A stretch of 64,000 bases of DNA from VRUE01 sp035605695 (GTDB taxonomy: Bacteria; Actinomycetota; Thermoleophilia; Solirubrobacterales; 70-9). How positions within the stretch are numbered: the stretch's first letter is position 1; every line of letters starts with the position of its first letter. The notes under the pieces are model-generated. The model saw only the letters and a list, made by a program, of their open reading frames with translations. It was not told the DNA's origin and did not search any database. Positions 52,501 to 61,200 of the stretch are shown one piece after another. Where the stretch lies: assembly GCA_035605695.1 (NCBI GenBank), contig DATNGZ010000017.1:18140-82139 (forward strand). The letters are read 5' to 3'. A program made the translations under genes and the position numbers.

Positions 52501-52812
52501 ATCGGTGGCGCCCTCGACGAAGCCGCCGTCGCGAACGTAGGTGGTGCCGACGTTGTCGGGATCGGGGTCATAGAGCCGCTCCAGGTCCCAGCCGCGATCG
52601 GCCGGGAAGGGCGAGATCGCATCGGTCCCACTCGCCACCAGATCCCAGAGCCTCTCTGGTGTGCTCGCCCCACCGGGGTAACGGCAGCCGATGCCGACGA
52701 TCGCGATCGGCTCGTGGGCGCTGCGCTCGAGCTCTCGCACGCGGCGCCGGGCCTTGCGCAGGTCGACCGCCGCCTTCTCCAGATACTCGCGAAGCTTCGC
52801 CTCGTCAGTCAT
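46564..52812 (-). CDS. Type I modular PKS, terminal module: KS-AT-DH*-KR-ACP-TE
   Basis: About 2082 residues from ATG 52812 (MTDEAKLREYLE, an N-terminal docking coil). KS Cys205 (DTACSSS) with the two His motifs EAHGTGT and KSNIGH. AT Ser659 (AGHSQGE) with VASH (760-763) at the extender-selectivity site. DH keeps His970 (DHKVLGEAAVP), but the second catalytic Asp/(His or Gln) pair reads Glu1142 and Arg1146 (LLESAVR), so it is probably inactive. KR has GGLSGIG, Lys1535 and Tyr1572, and LDN at the stereo motif. ACP Ser1736 (GFDSL). TE with Ser1928 (GHSSGG), Asp1955 and His2049 (GNHF) should release the chain. It overlaps the upstream PKS by eight bases. Confidence 0.95.
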   Translation of the reverse strand: MTDEAKLREYLEKAAVDLRKARRRVRELERSAHEPIAIVGIGCRYPGGASTPERLWDLVASGTDAISPFPADRGWDLERLYDPDPDNVGTTYVRDGGFVEGATDFDPVFFGISPREALLIDPQQRLLLEASWEALEYGGIDPRGLRGSQTGVFAGAGTSDYAPAVIAASAGAGALIVGTSSSVVSGRVSYSFGFEGPAMTVDTACSSSLVAMHLAIQALRGGECPLALAGGVAVMCTPVGHVDLNSSRGLAPDGRCKAFAEGADGTGFSEGVGVLVLERLSEARRNGHRVLAVVRGSAINQDGASNGLSAPNGPSQERVIRQALANAGLAPQEIDLVEAHGTGTPLGDPIEAGALFATYGRDRERPLRLGSVKSNIGHTAAAAGAAGVIKLVMAMQAGVLPKTLHADHPSSQIDWSSGSIELLAEAEPWEVDERPRRAAVSSFGVSGTNVHLILEQAPAEEGGLDEADEADASSPPLPGVTPIVISAKTEAALRDSAAQLASHLEARPDLEPLDVGFSLATMRPRFEHRAVALAADRAELTEQLATLAQGGEATAAWRGVARREGRPAFLFPGFGSQWDGMAVELLGSSPFFATQIGQCQEALEPYVEWSIEGVLRGSEGSPPLSDTDVSSLVLFAIMISLAKLWRACGVEPAAVAGHSQGEVVAAHIAGGLSLDDAARVAALRNKALRRLLGLGSLASIALPAAELEPRLRRRSGELELAAVNGPAATVVSGEVEPLEELVAECKAEGVRARKVPGTVVASHSAQVESLREELLDSLAPISPRSGETPFYSTVTAELLDTAELDAAYWYRNARHTVLLEPTVRRLIDRDIQALVEVSPHPVLAVGLQQTLEAATGDPNSVAVLGTLRRDEGGGDRFARSLAEAHAAGVDVEWGSFFDGAEARPVTLPTYPFQRRRLWLESTATAGDAGAAGLGDAAHPLLGATIEFPDDERLQLSGRLSRSSHPWLADHKVLGEAAVPSSALVEVTLAAAAAIGVEGVEELTLEAPLTLPDSGAVQIRIGIDEPLEGKRVLAVHSRLEGEREDPEPEQWVRHAVGVLGQGVERVVEPWAREAESWPPAGAEELDVELVYDRLAEAGFEYGPALRCLRSAWRDGEEVLLEVSVGEAQEDAAAGFGVHPALLESAVRAALELVPGGRDAAGPSWPAVWRGARLTKRSPAALRVRAAGENGEITLSAVDESGEAVLSIDSVRPRAVDRAQVKAARRKQSLFRVDWHALKPPPGTGIGSVAIVGDDDCGDLDADRYPDLAALIEAVEAGAPVPEAVLVGFRSGRDDGADLAAQARARALRALDLAKAWIAAGPLGDARLTFLTKEAVAVAEGDRPNLEIAPIWGLVHSARSEHSGRFAVIDVDDAPESSRALGAALRAADAEPQLAIRKGEISAPRIARARIAEPEGEARPSFDPEKTVLITGGLSGIGAAVARHLAEAHGVRQLLLVSRRGAATDGADDLVAELAALGAEATVAACDVSDLTELEALLDSIPSQWPLGAVIHSAAVLDNGVIDSLDGDRLDRVMRPKVDAAWHLHELTKDLDLSRFVVFSSVSGLIGSAAQANYAAANTFLDALAAHRQAQGLPGTSMAWGGWVQETSLIEALSEVDRARLERTGIAAVLPEDGLELFDLACSDDAPLLAPVAFNRAALRAQAEARMLPAVLSGLVGARVELKPETGSLRARLQGVAEDRQEAVVLELVRGQAAAILGYGSNDEVGADQILQELGFDSLGTVELRNRLTASTGIALPILALADNPTPAGIARYLLKQVREGADDATAGGEGSAAADGVHRDISFVSLLGRAYERDELDDFVELLSSASRFHTSFETSAEAEGSLRPVRLADGETDSSLILIPSVGPMSGPHEYVKLARGFREIRPVFTFPLWGFTQGEPLPESAGAAIEAQADAILQADVGPEFVLGGHSSGGWLAHAIADRLAAIGAPPSAVLLLDTYLPDSPLLSQMLPAMLAAAQGVEAGEMRIDDARLIALGAYRRIFGDWRPPVLDVPTVLVRAREPAWELAGGGGGEWRASWEPSEAVVETPGNHFTMMTEHAAETAEAVRNVLDKMCVKLNTAEFAK

Positions 52813-55800
52813 CGCCAATCTCCTCGTCGATCAGGGCAAACACCTCGTCGTGCGACATCGAGGTGAGGTCGTCCGTCGCCGCCTCGTCCTCCTCGGCCTC
52901 GGCCGCGGACATCTCGGCCAGGGCGGAGCGCAGTCGCATGCCGATCCGCTCCCGCACCCCGCGGTCGTCGTCAAGCCCGGCGAGCTTCGCCTCCAGCCCC
53001 GCCAGCGCCTCCTCGACTTCAACCTCCGGGCTCTTGGCCCCACCCTGCGCCGCCACCTCGGCGACGAGATAACCGGAGAGCGCCGCGGGAGAGGGATAGT
53101 CGAAAGCGAGGGTCGGCGGAAAATGCATGCCGGTGGCGGCCGTAAGGCGGTTGCGCAACTCAACCGCGCCCAGCGAGTCGAAGCCGAGCTCGAGGAAGGC
53201 CCGCTCGGGATCCACCTCCTGGCCGGAGCTGTATCCGAGCACTGCGGCGACGTGATCGCGAATCAGTTCCAAAACCAGGGCCGGGCGCTCCGCCTCGGCC
53301 ACTCCCGCCAGCAGCTCCGCGAGCGAGCCCTGCTCGCGGCGTGAATGCACGGAGACCTTGACCAGATTCCGCATGACCGGGGCGAGGACACCTTCGCGCG
53401 CCTGAGCGCGCAGTCCCGAAGTGTCGAGCTCAATCGGCATCAGCAGCGACTCCTCGCGCCCACGGGCGCGGTCGAAGAGCTCGAGAGCGCGAGCCGGCGA
53501 CAGCGCCGCCATGCCGGCGCGCCCGAGGCGAGCGCGAGCCGCATCAGTCAGCTCCTCGCCGGCCTCGCCCAGGTCGGTCAGGCCCCAGGCGAGCGCGGCG
53601 GCGGGCAGGCCGCCGGCGCGCCGATAGGCGGCGAGGCCATCGAGGAAGGCGTTGGCGGCCGCGTAGTTGGCCTGCCCCGCGCCGCCGATGACGCCCGCGC
53701 TCGAGGAAAAGAGCAGGAACTCGGAGAGCTCCAACTCCGCGGTCAGCTCATGCAGGTTCCAGGCCGCATCGACCTTCGGCCGCATCACCCGCTCAAGCCG
53801 CTCGGGGTCGAGCGCAGCGAGGATGCCGTCGTCGAGGACGCGGGCGGCGTGAACCACGACGGCCAACGGGTGCTCGGGCGCGATCGAGCCGAGCAGCGCT
53901 CGCAGTTGCTCGCGATCGGCCGGATCGCAGAGCTCGGCGCGAACCTCGCAACCGAGCTCCTCCAGCTTTGCCTTCAGCTTCGCCGCCGCTGAAACCTCGG
54001 CTTCGTCGACGCAGGGCAGCAGCAGGTTGCGAGCGCCGTGCTCCTCGACCAGGTGAGTCGCGACAAGGGCGCCGAGGGCGCCGGAGCATCCGCTGACGAG
54101 CACGGTGCGGGTGGGGTCGAGCGCCGGTGGCGCAGCCCCCTCCTCATCGCTGGCGCGGACCAGCCGCGGCGCCAGGATCCTGCCCTCACGAATCGCCAGC
54201 TGTGGCTCATCCGCGGCGAGCAGAAGCGCCGCCGGCAAGCACTCGCGTGAGCGCTCTGAGTCGTCGAGGTCAATCAGCGCAACGCTGTCCGGATGCTCGG
54301 CCTGGGCCGCGCGCACCAGCCCCCAGACCGGCGCCGCCGCGAGGTCGGGTGCTTCCTCAGAGCCCAACGCAAGGGCCCCCTCGGTCAGTAGCGCCGGTCG
54401 GGAATCCGCGGGCTGCTCCCGAGAAATCCATCCCTGCAGCAGCTCGAGCGCGCGCTCGGCCGCCGCCTGGGCGGCCCTTGACGGCGACTCCGACGCCGGG
54501 GTCAAGGCGCGCAAGTCCTCGACGACGAAGGTGGGTTCGGCCGCTTGGGGGTCGAGGGGCGCGTCGATCTCAATCCACTCCAGCCGCAGCAGCGAGCCGC
54601 CGCCGGAGCGGGCGCCGCCCGGCAACTGCTGCGGCGCGATCGGGGCGGAGACGAGGCCCCGGGCCGAGCCAATCGGCACGCCGTCGCCATCGGCGAACTC
54701 GAGGCAAAGGCCGTCCTCGCCGTGCCGCGCGGCACAGACCCGCAGCACGGTCGTGCCGCTCGGCGCCAGCGAGGTGAGGCCGGCGGCAGCGGGCATCTCG
54801 CCCTCCCAGTCCGCCTCCCCGCCGGCAAGAGCCGCAAGCTGGAGCGCGCCCTGCAGCAGGCCGGGGTGCAGCGAAAACTTCGTGGCCTGCTCGATCTGCT
54901 CGTCGGCAAGGGTGAGCTCGGCGTACACCGCGTCGCCCTCCCGCCAGGCCGCCGTGAGGGTCTCGAAGGCGGGGCCGAGCTCGATGCTGCGCTCAGCCAG
55001 GCGGTCGTAGACGTCCTCGACATCGAGCGGCGTGGCGTCAACGGGCGGCCACTCGCCCAGCGAGCGTCGCGAGGCCGGCCCCGCGAGGCTCAGAGCGCCC
55101 TCGGCATTGCAAGACCAGGCCTCGCCCACTCCTTCCAGGTCGTCGGGGCCAGGCTCCGACCGCGAGTGGATCGAGATCGCTCGCGAGCCTTCGGCGCCGG
55201 CCTCGGCAACCGCCACCTGAATCTGGACAGCGCCCTGCTCGGGCAAGAACAGCGGCTCGCGCAGCTCCAATTTTTCAATCACCTCGCAACCGGCCTGCTC
55301 GCCCACCCACAGCGCCAGGTCGAGAAAAACCCCGGCCGGCACCAGCGCCGCACCGGCGAGGCGATGCTCGGCCAGCCAGGGATGGGACGAGAGGGAGATG
55401 CGACCCGTAAGCAGCAGCTGCTCCCCGACCGCGGTGGAAAGCGAGGCGCCGAGCAGCGAGTGCTCGGCGCCGGCCTGGCCGATTGCGCGCGGGTCAGAAT
55501 CGCTCGCCGCGGGCGGCAGCCAGTAGCGGCTGCGCTCGAACGCGTAGGTCGGCAGCGTCACCGCCCCGGCATCGGCCCCGCCGAAAAGGGTGGCCCAGTC
55601 GAGGGCGGCTCCGTGCGCGTGCGCTTCGGCCAGGGAGATCGAGAACCGCTCCGGGCCGCCGTCCTCACGGCGCAAGGTGCCGAGCACGGCCGCCCTTGCG
55701 CCCGGCAGGGCATCGTCGATCGTCTCGTGCGTGCCGAAAGAGAGGACCGGGTGGGGCGCGATCTCGAGGAAGCTGCGCCGCCCTTGCTCAAGCAGAGAGC

Positions 55801-58240
55801 GGATGACCGGCTCGAAGAGCACCGGCTCGCGCAGGTTGCGGTACCAGTACTCCGGGCCGAGCCCGGCTGTGTCCAGCGCCTCCCCGGTCACGGTCGAGTG
55901 GAAGGGAATCGTGCCGTTGCTCGGCGAGATCGGGGCAAAGGCCTCGGCCAACTCGTCGTGCAGCGCGTCGATCTGAGCAGAATGGGCGGCGTAGTCCACG
56001 GCGACGGTCTGGGCTCGCACGCCTTCGCGCTCACAGGACGCCGCGAGTTCGGCGAGGGCGCCGGGCTCGCCCGAGACGACGAGCGAGGAGGGTCCGTTGA
56101 TCGCGGCCAGCGAGATGCGCTCTTCGAAAGACTCCAGCCGCGCGGGCAGCTGCGAGACGGGGAGCGAGACCGAGAGCATTCCGCCCTGGCCCGAGATCTT
56201 CGCCATCGCCTTGGCGCGCAGGGCGACGACCCGGGCCGCGTCCTCGAGCGAGAGGCCGCCGGCGATATGGGCGGCGGCGATCTCGCCCTGCGAGTGACCG
56301 ACTACCGCGGCGGGCTCGACCCCGAGCTCGCGCCAGAGCTCCGCCAGCGAGACCATCACCGCGAAGAGCGCCGGCTGCACCACGTCGAGACGACCGAGCC
56401 AAGCGTCCGAGCCGCGCAGGGTTTCCTCCAGGGACCAATCGACGAACGGGGCGAGCGCCTTTTCGCAGGCCCGCATCCGACCGGCGAAGAACGGCGAGGA
56501 ATCAATCAGCTCCACCCCCATGCCCTTCCACTGGGAGCCCTGGCCTCCGAAAAGGAAGACCGGCCGGCGCTCGGCGGCGGCGACCGCGGTGATGACGCGG
56601 CCGCTCGCTTGGCCCGCAGCGAGCGACTCAAGCGCCTCCAGCGCGCGATCGCGGTCCTTCTCGACCACAACGGCGCGGTGCTCAAAGCTCGTCCTGGTGG
56701 TTGCGAGCGAGCGACCGACAGCGGCGAGGTCGAGGTCGGGATTCGCGCGCAGGTGGGCGGCGAGGCGCTCTGCCTGGCCGCGAAGGGCAAGCTCGGACCT
56801 TGCCGAGACCGGCAGCAGGACCGGGCCCGCGAGAAGCCGCTCACCCGCCCCTCCACCGGGCAAATCGCTTTCATCCGCCCCGACGGCGGGCGCTTCCTCG
56901 AGGATCACGTGAGCATTGGTGCCGCTGATGCCGAAGGAGGAAACCGCGGCGCGGCGGGGCCGCTCGCCCGCAAGCCAGGGCTCCGCCTCGGTCAAGAGCT
57001 CGATCTCCCCCGCCTCCCAGTCGACTTTCGAAGAGGGGCTGTCGACGTGTAGCGTCCGCGGCAAAAGACCTTCCTGCATCGACATCACCGCCTTGATCAC
57101 CCCGGCTACCCCCGCCGCCGCCTGGGTGTGGCCGATGTTCGACTTGACCGAACCGAGCTTCAGCGGCCGCTCCCTGCCCTGGCCGTAAGTCGCGAGCAGC
57201 GCCCCCGCCTCGATCGGGTCGCCCAGGGCCGTGCCCGTGCCGTGGGCCTCGATCGCGTCGACGTCGTGCGGGCTGAGGCGGGCGGCGGCGAGGGCCTCTC
57301 GGATAACCCGCTCCTGGGACGGTCCGTTGGGGGCGGTGAGACCGTTGGAGGCGCCGTCTTGGTTGACAGCGGAGCCGCGGATGGTAGCCAGGACCCGCCG
57401 CCCGTTTCGCTCGGCGTCGGAGAGCCGTTCGAGCGCGAGCACGCCGACACCCTCGGCCCAGCCGACGCCATCGGCGGCCTCGGCGAACGACTTACAGCGG
57501 CCATCGGGGGCAAGGCCGCGCTGACGGCTGAAGAAGATCAGCGGATTCGGCGTCGAGAGCACGGTGACCCCGCCCGCCAGCGCCAGCGAGCACTCCCCGC
57601 CGCGCAGGGCCCCGGCGGCGAGGTGCATCGCGACCAGCGAGGAGGAGCAGGCGGTATCAACCGTGATCGCCGGCCCCTCAAGGCCGAGGGCGTAGGAAAC
57701 ACGGCCGGAGACAACGCTGCTGGTCATGCCCGGGACGATTCCGAAGTCGGCCGCACCGTATTCCTGCGACATCACGCCGGCAAAGACTCCGACCGGCGTG
57801 CCGCGCAGCGCACGGGGATCGAGGCCGGCCCTCTCCAGGGCCTCCCAGGCGGCTTCCAGCAGCAAGCGTTGCTGGGGGTCCATGACCTGGGCCTCGCGGG
57901 GTCCGATGCCGAAGAAGCCGGGGTCGAACTCGGCGACGTCGGCGACGAAACCGGCACCGCGGGCGTAACAAGTACCCGGCCGGTCGGGGTCGGGGTGGTA
58001 GATGCGATCCAGGTCCCAGCCGCGGTCGCGGGGGAACTCGCCGATCGCGTCACGGCCCTCCTCGACCAAGCGCCAGAGCTGCTCGGGAGAACCGACCCCG
58101 CCGGGGTAGCGGCAGCTCATTCCGACGATCGCGATCGGCTCCCTGGAGCGATATTCCAGCTCAGCCACGCGACGGTTGGCGCCGCGCAGGTCAACGGTGA
58201 GCTTCTCCAGGTATTCGCGCAGGCGCGTCTCGTCGCTCAC
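52805..58240 (-). CDS. Type I modular PKS: KS-AT-DH*-KR-ACP
   Basis: 1811 residues from GTG 58240, which overlaps the upstream PKS stop as GTGA. Docking helix (TRLREYLEKLTVDLRGANRR) at the N-terminus. KS Cys198; AT Ser650 (VGHSQGE) with YAAH (750-753), close to the methylmalonyl-type YASH. DH has His959 (EHRLAGAALVP) but Gln1130 replaces the catalytic Asp (LLQGALQ) and the YGP motif is ELGP, so the dehydratase is likely dead. KR has GCSGALG, Lys1489, Tyr1526 and an intact LDD (1469-1471), suggesting B-type reduction. ACP Ser1689. The C-terminal docking segment (DLTSMSHDEVFALIDEEIGD) should pair with the next PKS. Expected product state: a beta-hydroxyl on a branched unit. Confidence 0.95.
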   Translation of the reverse strand: MSDETRLREYLEKLTVDLRGANRRVAELEYRSREPIAIVGMSCRYPGGVGSPEQLWRLVEEGRDAIGEFPRDRGWDLDRIYHPDPDRPGTCYARGAGFVADVAEFDPGFFGIGPREAQVMDPQQRLLLEAAWEALERAGLDPRALRGTPVGVFAGVMSQEYGAADFGIVPGMTSSVVSGRVSYALGLEGPAITVDTACSSSLVAMHLAAGALRGGECSLALAGGVTVLSTPNPLIFFSRQRGLAPDGRCKSFAEAADGVGWAEGVGVLALERLSDAERNGRRVLATIRGSAVNQDGASNGLTAPNGPSQERVIREALAAARLSPHDVDAIEAHGTGTALGDPIEAGALLATYGQGRERPLKLGSVKSNIGHTQAAAGVAGVIKAVMSMQEGLLPRTLHVDSPSSKVDWEAGEIELLTEAEPWLAGERPRRAAVSSFGISGTNAHVILEEAPAVGADESDLPGGGAGERLLAGPVLLPVSARSELALRGQAERLAAHLRANPDLDLAAVGRSLATTRTSFEHRAVVVEKDRDRALEALESLAAGQASGRVITAVAAAERRPVFLFGGQGSQWKGMGVELIDSSPFFAGRMRACEKALAPFVDWSLEETLRGSDAWLGRLDVVQPALFAVMVSLAELWRELGVEPAAVVGHSQGEIAAAHIAGGLSLEDAARVVALRAKAMAKISGQGGMLSVSLPVSQLPARLESFEERISLAAINGPSSLVVSGEPGALAELAASCEREGVRAQTVAVDYAAHSAQIDALHDELAEAFAPISPSNGTIPFHSTVTGEALDTAGLGPEYWYRNLREPVLFEPVIRSLLEQGRRSFLEIAPHPVLSFGTHETIDDALPGARAAVLGTLRREDGGPERFSISLAEAHAHGAALDWATLFGGADAGAVTLPTYAFERSRYWLPPAASDSDPRAIGQAGAEHSLLGASLSTAVGEQLLLTGRISLSSHPWLAEHRLAGAALVPAGVFLDLALWVGEQAGCEVIEKLELREPLFLPEQGAVQIQVAVAEAGAEGSRAISIHSRSEPGPDDLEGVGEAWSCNAEGALSLAGPASRRSLGEWPPVDATPLDVEDVYDRLAERSIELGPAFETLTAAWREGDAVYAELTLADEQIEQATKFSLHPGLLQGALQLAALAGGEADWEGEMPAAAGLTSLAPSGTTVLRVCAARHGEDGLCLEFADGDGVPIGSARGLVSAPIAPQQLPGGARSGGGSLLRLEWIEIDAPLDPQAAEPTFVVEDLRALTPASESPSRAAQAAAERALELLQGWISREQPADSRPALLTEGALALGSEEAPDLAAAPVWGLVRAAQAEHPDSVALIDLDDSERSRECLPAALLLAADEPQLAIREGRILAPRLVRASDEEGAAPPALDPTRTVLVSGCSGALGALVATHLVEEHGARNLLLPCVDEAEVSAAAKLKAKLEELGCEVRAELCDPADREQLRALLGSIAPEHPLAVVVHAARVLDDGILAALDPERLERVMRPKVDAAWNLHELTAELELSEFLLFSSSAGVIGGAGQANYAAANAFLDGLAAYRRAGGLPAAALAWGLTDLGEAGEELTDAARARLGRAGMAALSPARALELFDRARGREESLLMPIELDTSGLRAQAREGVLAPVMRNLVKVSVHSRREQGSLAELLAGVAEAERPALVLELIRDHVAAVLGYSSGQEVDPERAFLELGFDSLGAVELRNRLTAATGMHFPPTLAFDYPSPAALSGYLVAEVAAQGGAKSPEVEVEEALAGLEAKLAGLDDDRGVRERIGMRLRSALAEMSAAEAEEDEAATDDLTSMSHDEVFALIDEEIGDD

Positions 58241-61200
58241 GACGCTCCGAACTCCTCGTCGATTAGCTCGAACATCTCCTCGTGCGACATCGAGGCAAGG
58301 TCCTCCCCCTCGCCGCCCGGCGACTCCGAGAGATCCGCCAGCAGCGCTCGCAGACCGTCGCCGACCCGGTCCCGCAGCCGCTCGTCCGCCTTCAGCGCGG
58401 GCAGCATCGCGGCCAGCTCGGCAAGGGCCACCTCCGCGCCGCCGGCGCCGGCGCCCTCGCCTCCCGATCCGAGCTCGGAGGCCACCTGGTCGAGCAGGTA
58501 CCGGGCGACCGCCGTCGTCGAGGGGTGGTCAAAGACCACGGTCGGCTGCAGCCGCAGCCCGGTGGCGGCGTTGAGACTGTTACGCAGCTCGATCGCCGCC
58601 AGGGAGTCGAAGCCGAGATCCATGAAGGCGGCCTCGGGATCGACCTCGCCGGCGGAGGCGTAGCCGAGCACGGCGGCGACATGACCGCGAACCAGATCGA
58701 GCACTACCCCCTCATGCTCGGCGGCGGGCACTCCTGCCAGCCGTGCAGCCAGCGACTGCCGCTCGCGGGGGGCACGGGCCGGGCCGGCCAGGCCGGCGAG
58801 GACCGCGGGCAGCGTCCCGGCGGCGACCTGGGCGCGCAGGCCGGCGGCGTCGAGAGCAATGGGCGCCAGCAGGGGCTCCGCGCGCAGGCAGGCGGCGTCG
58901 AAGAGCTCAAGCCCGAGCTGCGGCGGGAGCGCCGCCAGCCCGAAGCGCCGAACCCGGCCGATGTCCGCCTCGCTGAGACCACCGGTCATCCCCGTCGCCT
59001 GCGCCCAGGCGCCCCAGGCGAGCGAGACCGCGGGCAGGCCGGCGGCAGCGCGATGCGCTGCAAGCGCGTCGAGAAAAGTGTTGGCGGCCGCGTAGTTCGA
59101 CTGGCCCGGTGTGCCGAGGATCCCGGCGGCCGAAGAGAACATCACGAAATGGGAGAGCTCGATCCCCGCGGTCAGCTCGTGCAGGTGCCAGGCAGCGTCC
59201 AGCTTCGGCGCCAGGACCCGGTCGAGGCGCTCGGCGTCGAGCGAGGCGAGCAGCCCGTCGTCGACCAGGCCGGCGCTGTGAATCACGGCGCCGAGCGGGC
59301 GCTCGTCGGGGATCGAGTCGAGCAGGGCGCTCAGCCGGGCGCGATCAGAGACGTCACAGGCAACCGCGGTCGGCTCGGCGCCCAGGCCGCGCAGCTCCTC
59401 GAGCAGCTCGCTCACTCCCTCAGCCTCGGGCCCGCTGCGGCTGACCAGGAGCAGGTGTCGAGCGCCGTGCTCGGCGGCGAGGTGGCGGGCCAGGAGGGCG
59501 CCGAGGCCGCCGGTGCCGCCGCTGATCAAAACCGTAGCGCCGGGATCGAATCGCGGCCCGTCGTCGTCGCACTCGTCAGTCCCGGCCCAGGCCAGGCGCG
59601 GCGCCATCGCCCTGCCCGCGCGCAGGGCGATCTGGGCCTGGGAGGCCGTCGCCGCAAGCGCGGTCGGAAGCGCCTGCAGAGAGGCAGCCTCACCGTCGAC
59701 GTCGATCAGCCCGAAGCGATCCGGGTGCTCGGAGCAGGCCGATCGCAGCAGCCCCCAGACGGGGGCGGAGACGAGGTCGGGGCTCTCTCCGGGGACGACC
59801 GCGACGGCGCCGACGGTCTGAATGCAGAGACGGCTTTCGCTCAGCCGCTCCTCGGCGAGCCAAGCCTGCAGCAGCTCGAGCACTCCGCCGACGCAACGAT
59901 GCGACCGCTCGGCGACGCCGCCATCGCCGCCGGCGTCCGCGGCGATTGCCGCGAGGACGAGCTCGGGGACCTCCGCGCCGCCGTCAATCGCCTCGAGCAG
60001 GGCGGCGAGATCGGCGTGCCGCTCAGCGTCGAGCGCGATGCCCGGCGCGTCGCCGAGGATCGCGAGGCGGGCGGGCTGTGAGCCGTTGACCGAGCCGACG
60101 CCGGCATCCACCCACTCGAGGTGGTGCAGCGGCAAGCGCCGGCGCGGCAGATGCGCTCGCTCGAGCGGGCGAAGGACGAGCGAATCAACCGAGACGACCA
60201 GCTCGCCACTCTGGTCGAAGGCGACCATGCCGCCCCCGCCCTCCCCTTGCTTAATCCGCGCCCGCAGGCTCGATGCCCCGCTGGAGGAGATCCGCACACC
60301 GCCCCAGATGAAGGGCAGCGCCAACTCGCCGGACCCGTCGCTCCCACCGGGAGCGGCAGCCAGCTCAAGGTCGACGCCGACGTGTCCGAGCGCGTCGAAG
60401 AGCGCTGGGTGCAACCCGAACCGGCGCGCCTCTTGAGCCTGGTCCTCGGGCAGCGAGACTTCGACCAGCAGCTCGTCACCCAGGCGCCAGGCGGCGTGCA
60501 CGGCTTGGAAAGCGGGCCCGTAGTCGAGACCGTGGGCGGCGAGGCGCTCGTATAGAGCGTCGACGTCGAGGGGCTCCGCCCCCCGTGGTGGCCAGCTCGA
60601 GAGCGGCTCGACGGCCGGTGAAGACCCCGGCGCGAGAACACCCTGTGCGTTGTGGATCCAGGCGGCGGGCTCAACCAGGCCGTCCCCTTCCCCGCCCTCG
60701 GCGCGCGAGTGGATCGAGACCTCGCGCCGACCCTCCTCGTCGGGGCCGGCAACCGAGACCTGGATCTGCACCCCACCCCGCTCGGGAAGCACGAGCGGAA
60801 TCTGCAGGGCGAGCTCCTCGAGCAGCTCGAGCTCGAGCTCGGCGCCCGCGCGCAGCGCCAGCTCCACCATGGCCGTGCCTGGAATGAGGACGGCGCCGTC
60901 AAGGGCGTGATCGACGAGCCAGGGGTGGCTGCTCCTCGAGACGCGCCCGGCAAGCAGCACGCCATCCTCGCCGGCGACGGCGAGGCTGGACCCGAGCAGG
61001 GGATGGTTGGCGGGGGCCCCTCCGGATGCGATGGAGTCACCGACGCCGCTTTGCGCGGGCTCGAGCCAATAGCGCTTGCGCTGGAACGGGTAGGTGGGCA
61101 GCGGCACCTGCTTCGCCCCGGCCGGCCTGAAGAGAGCCTCCCAATCGATTGCGATGCCGCGCGCGTGGGCGCCAGCGACAGCCGAGGCCAGGGTCGACGG

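Noticed and set aside
50524..58663. Several plus-strand open frames of 500-835 codons opposite the PKS genes
   Set aside because: They are antisense shadows of conserved KS/AT/DH/KR coding sequence, with no recognisable domains and no ribosome-binding sites.
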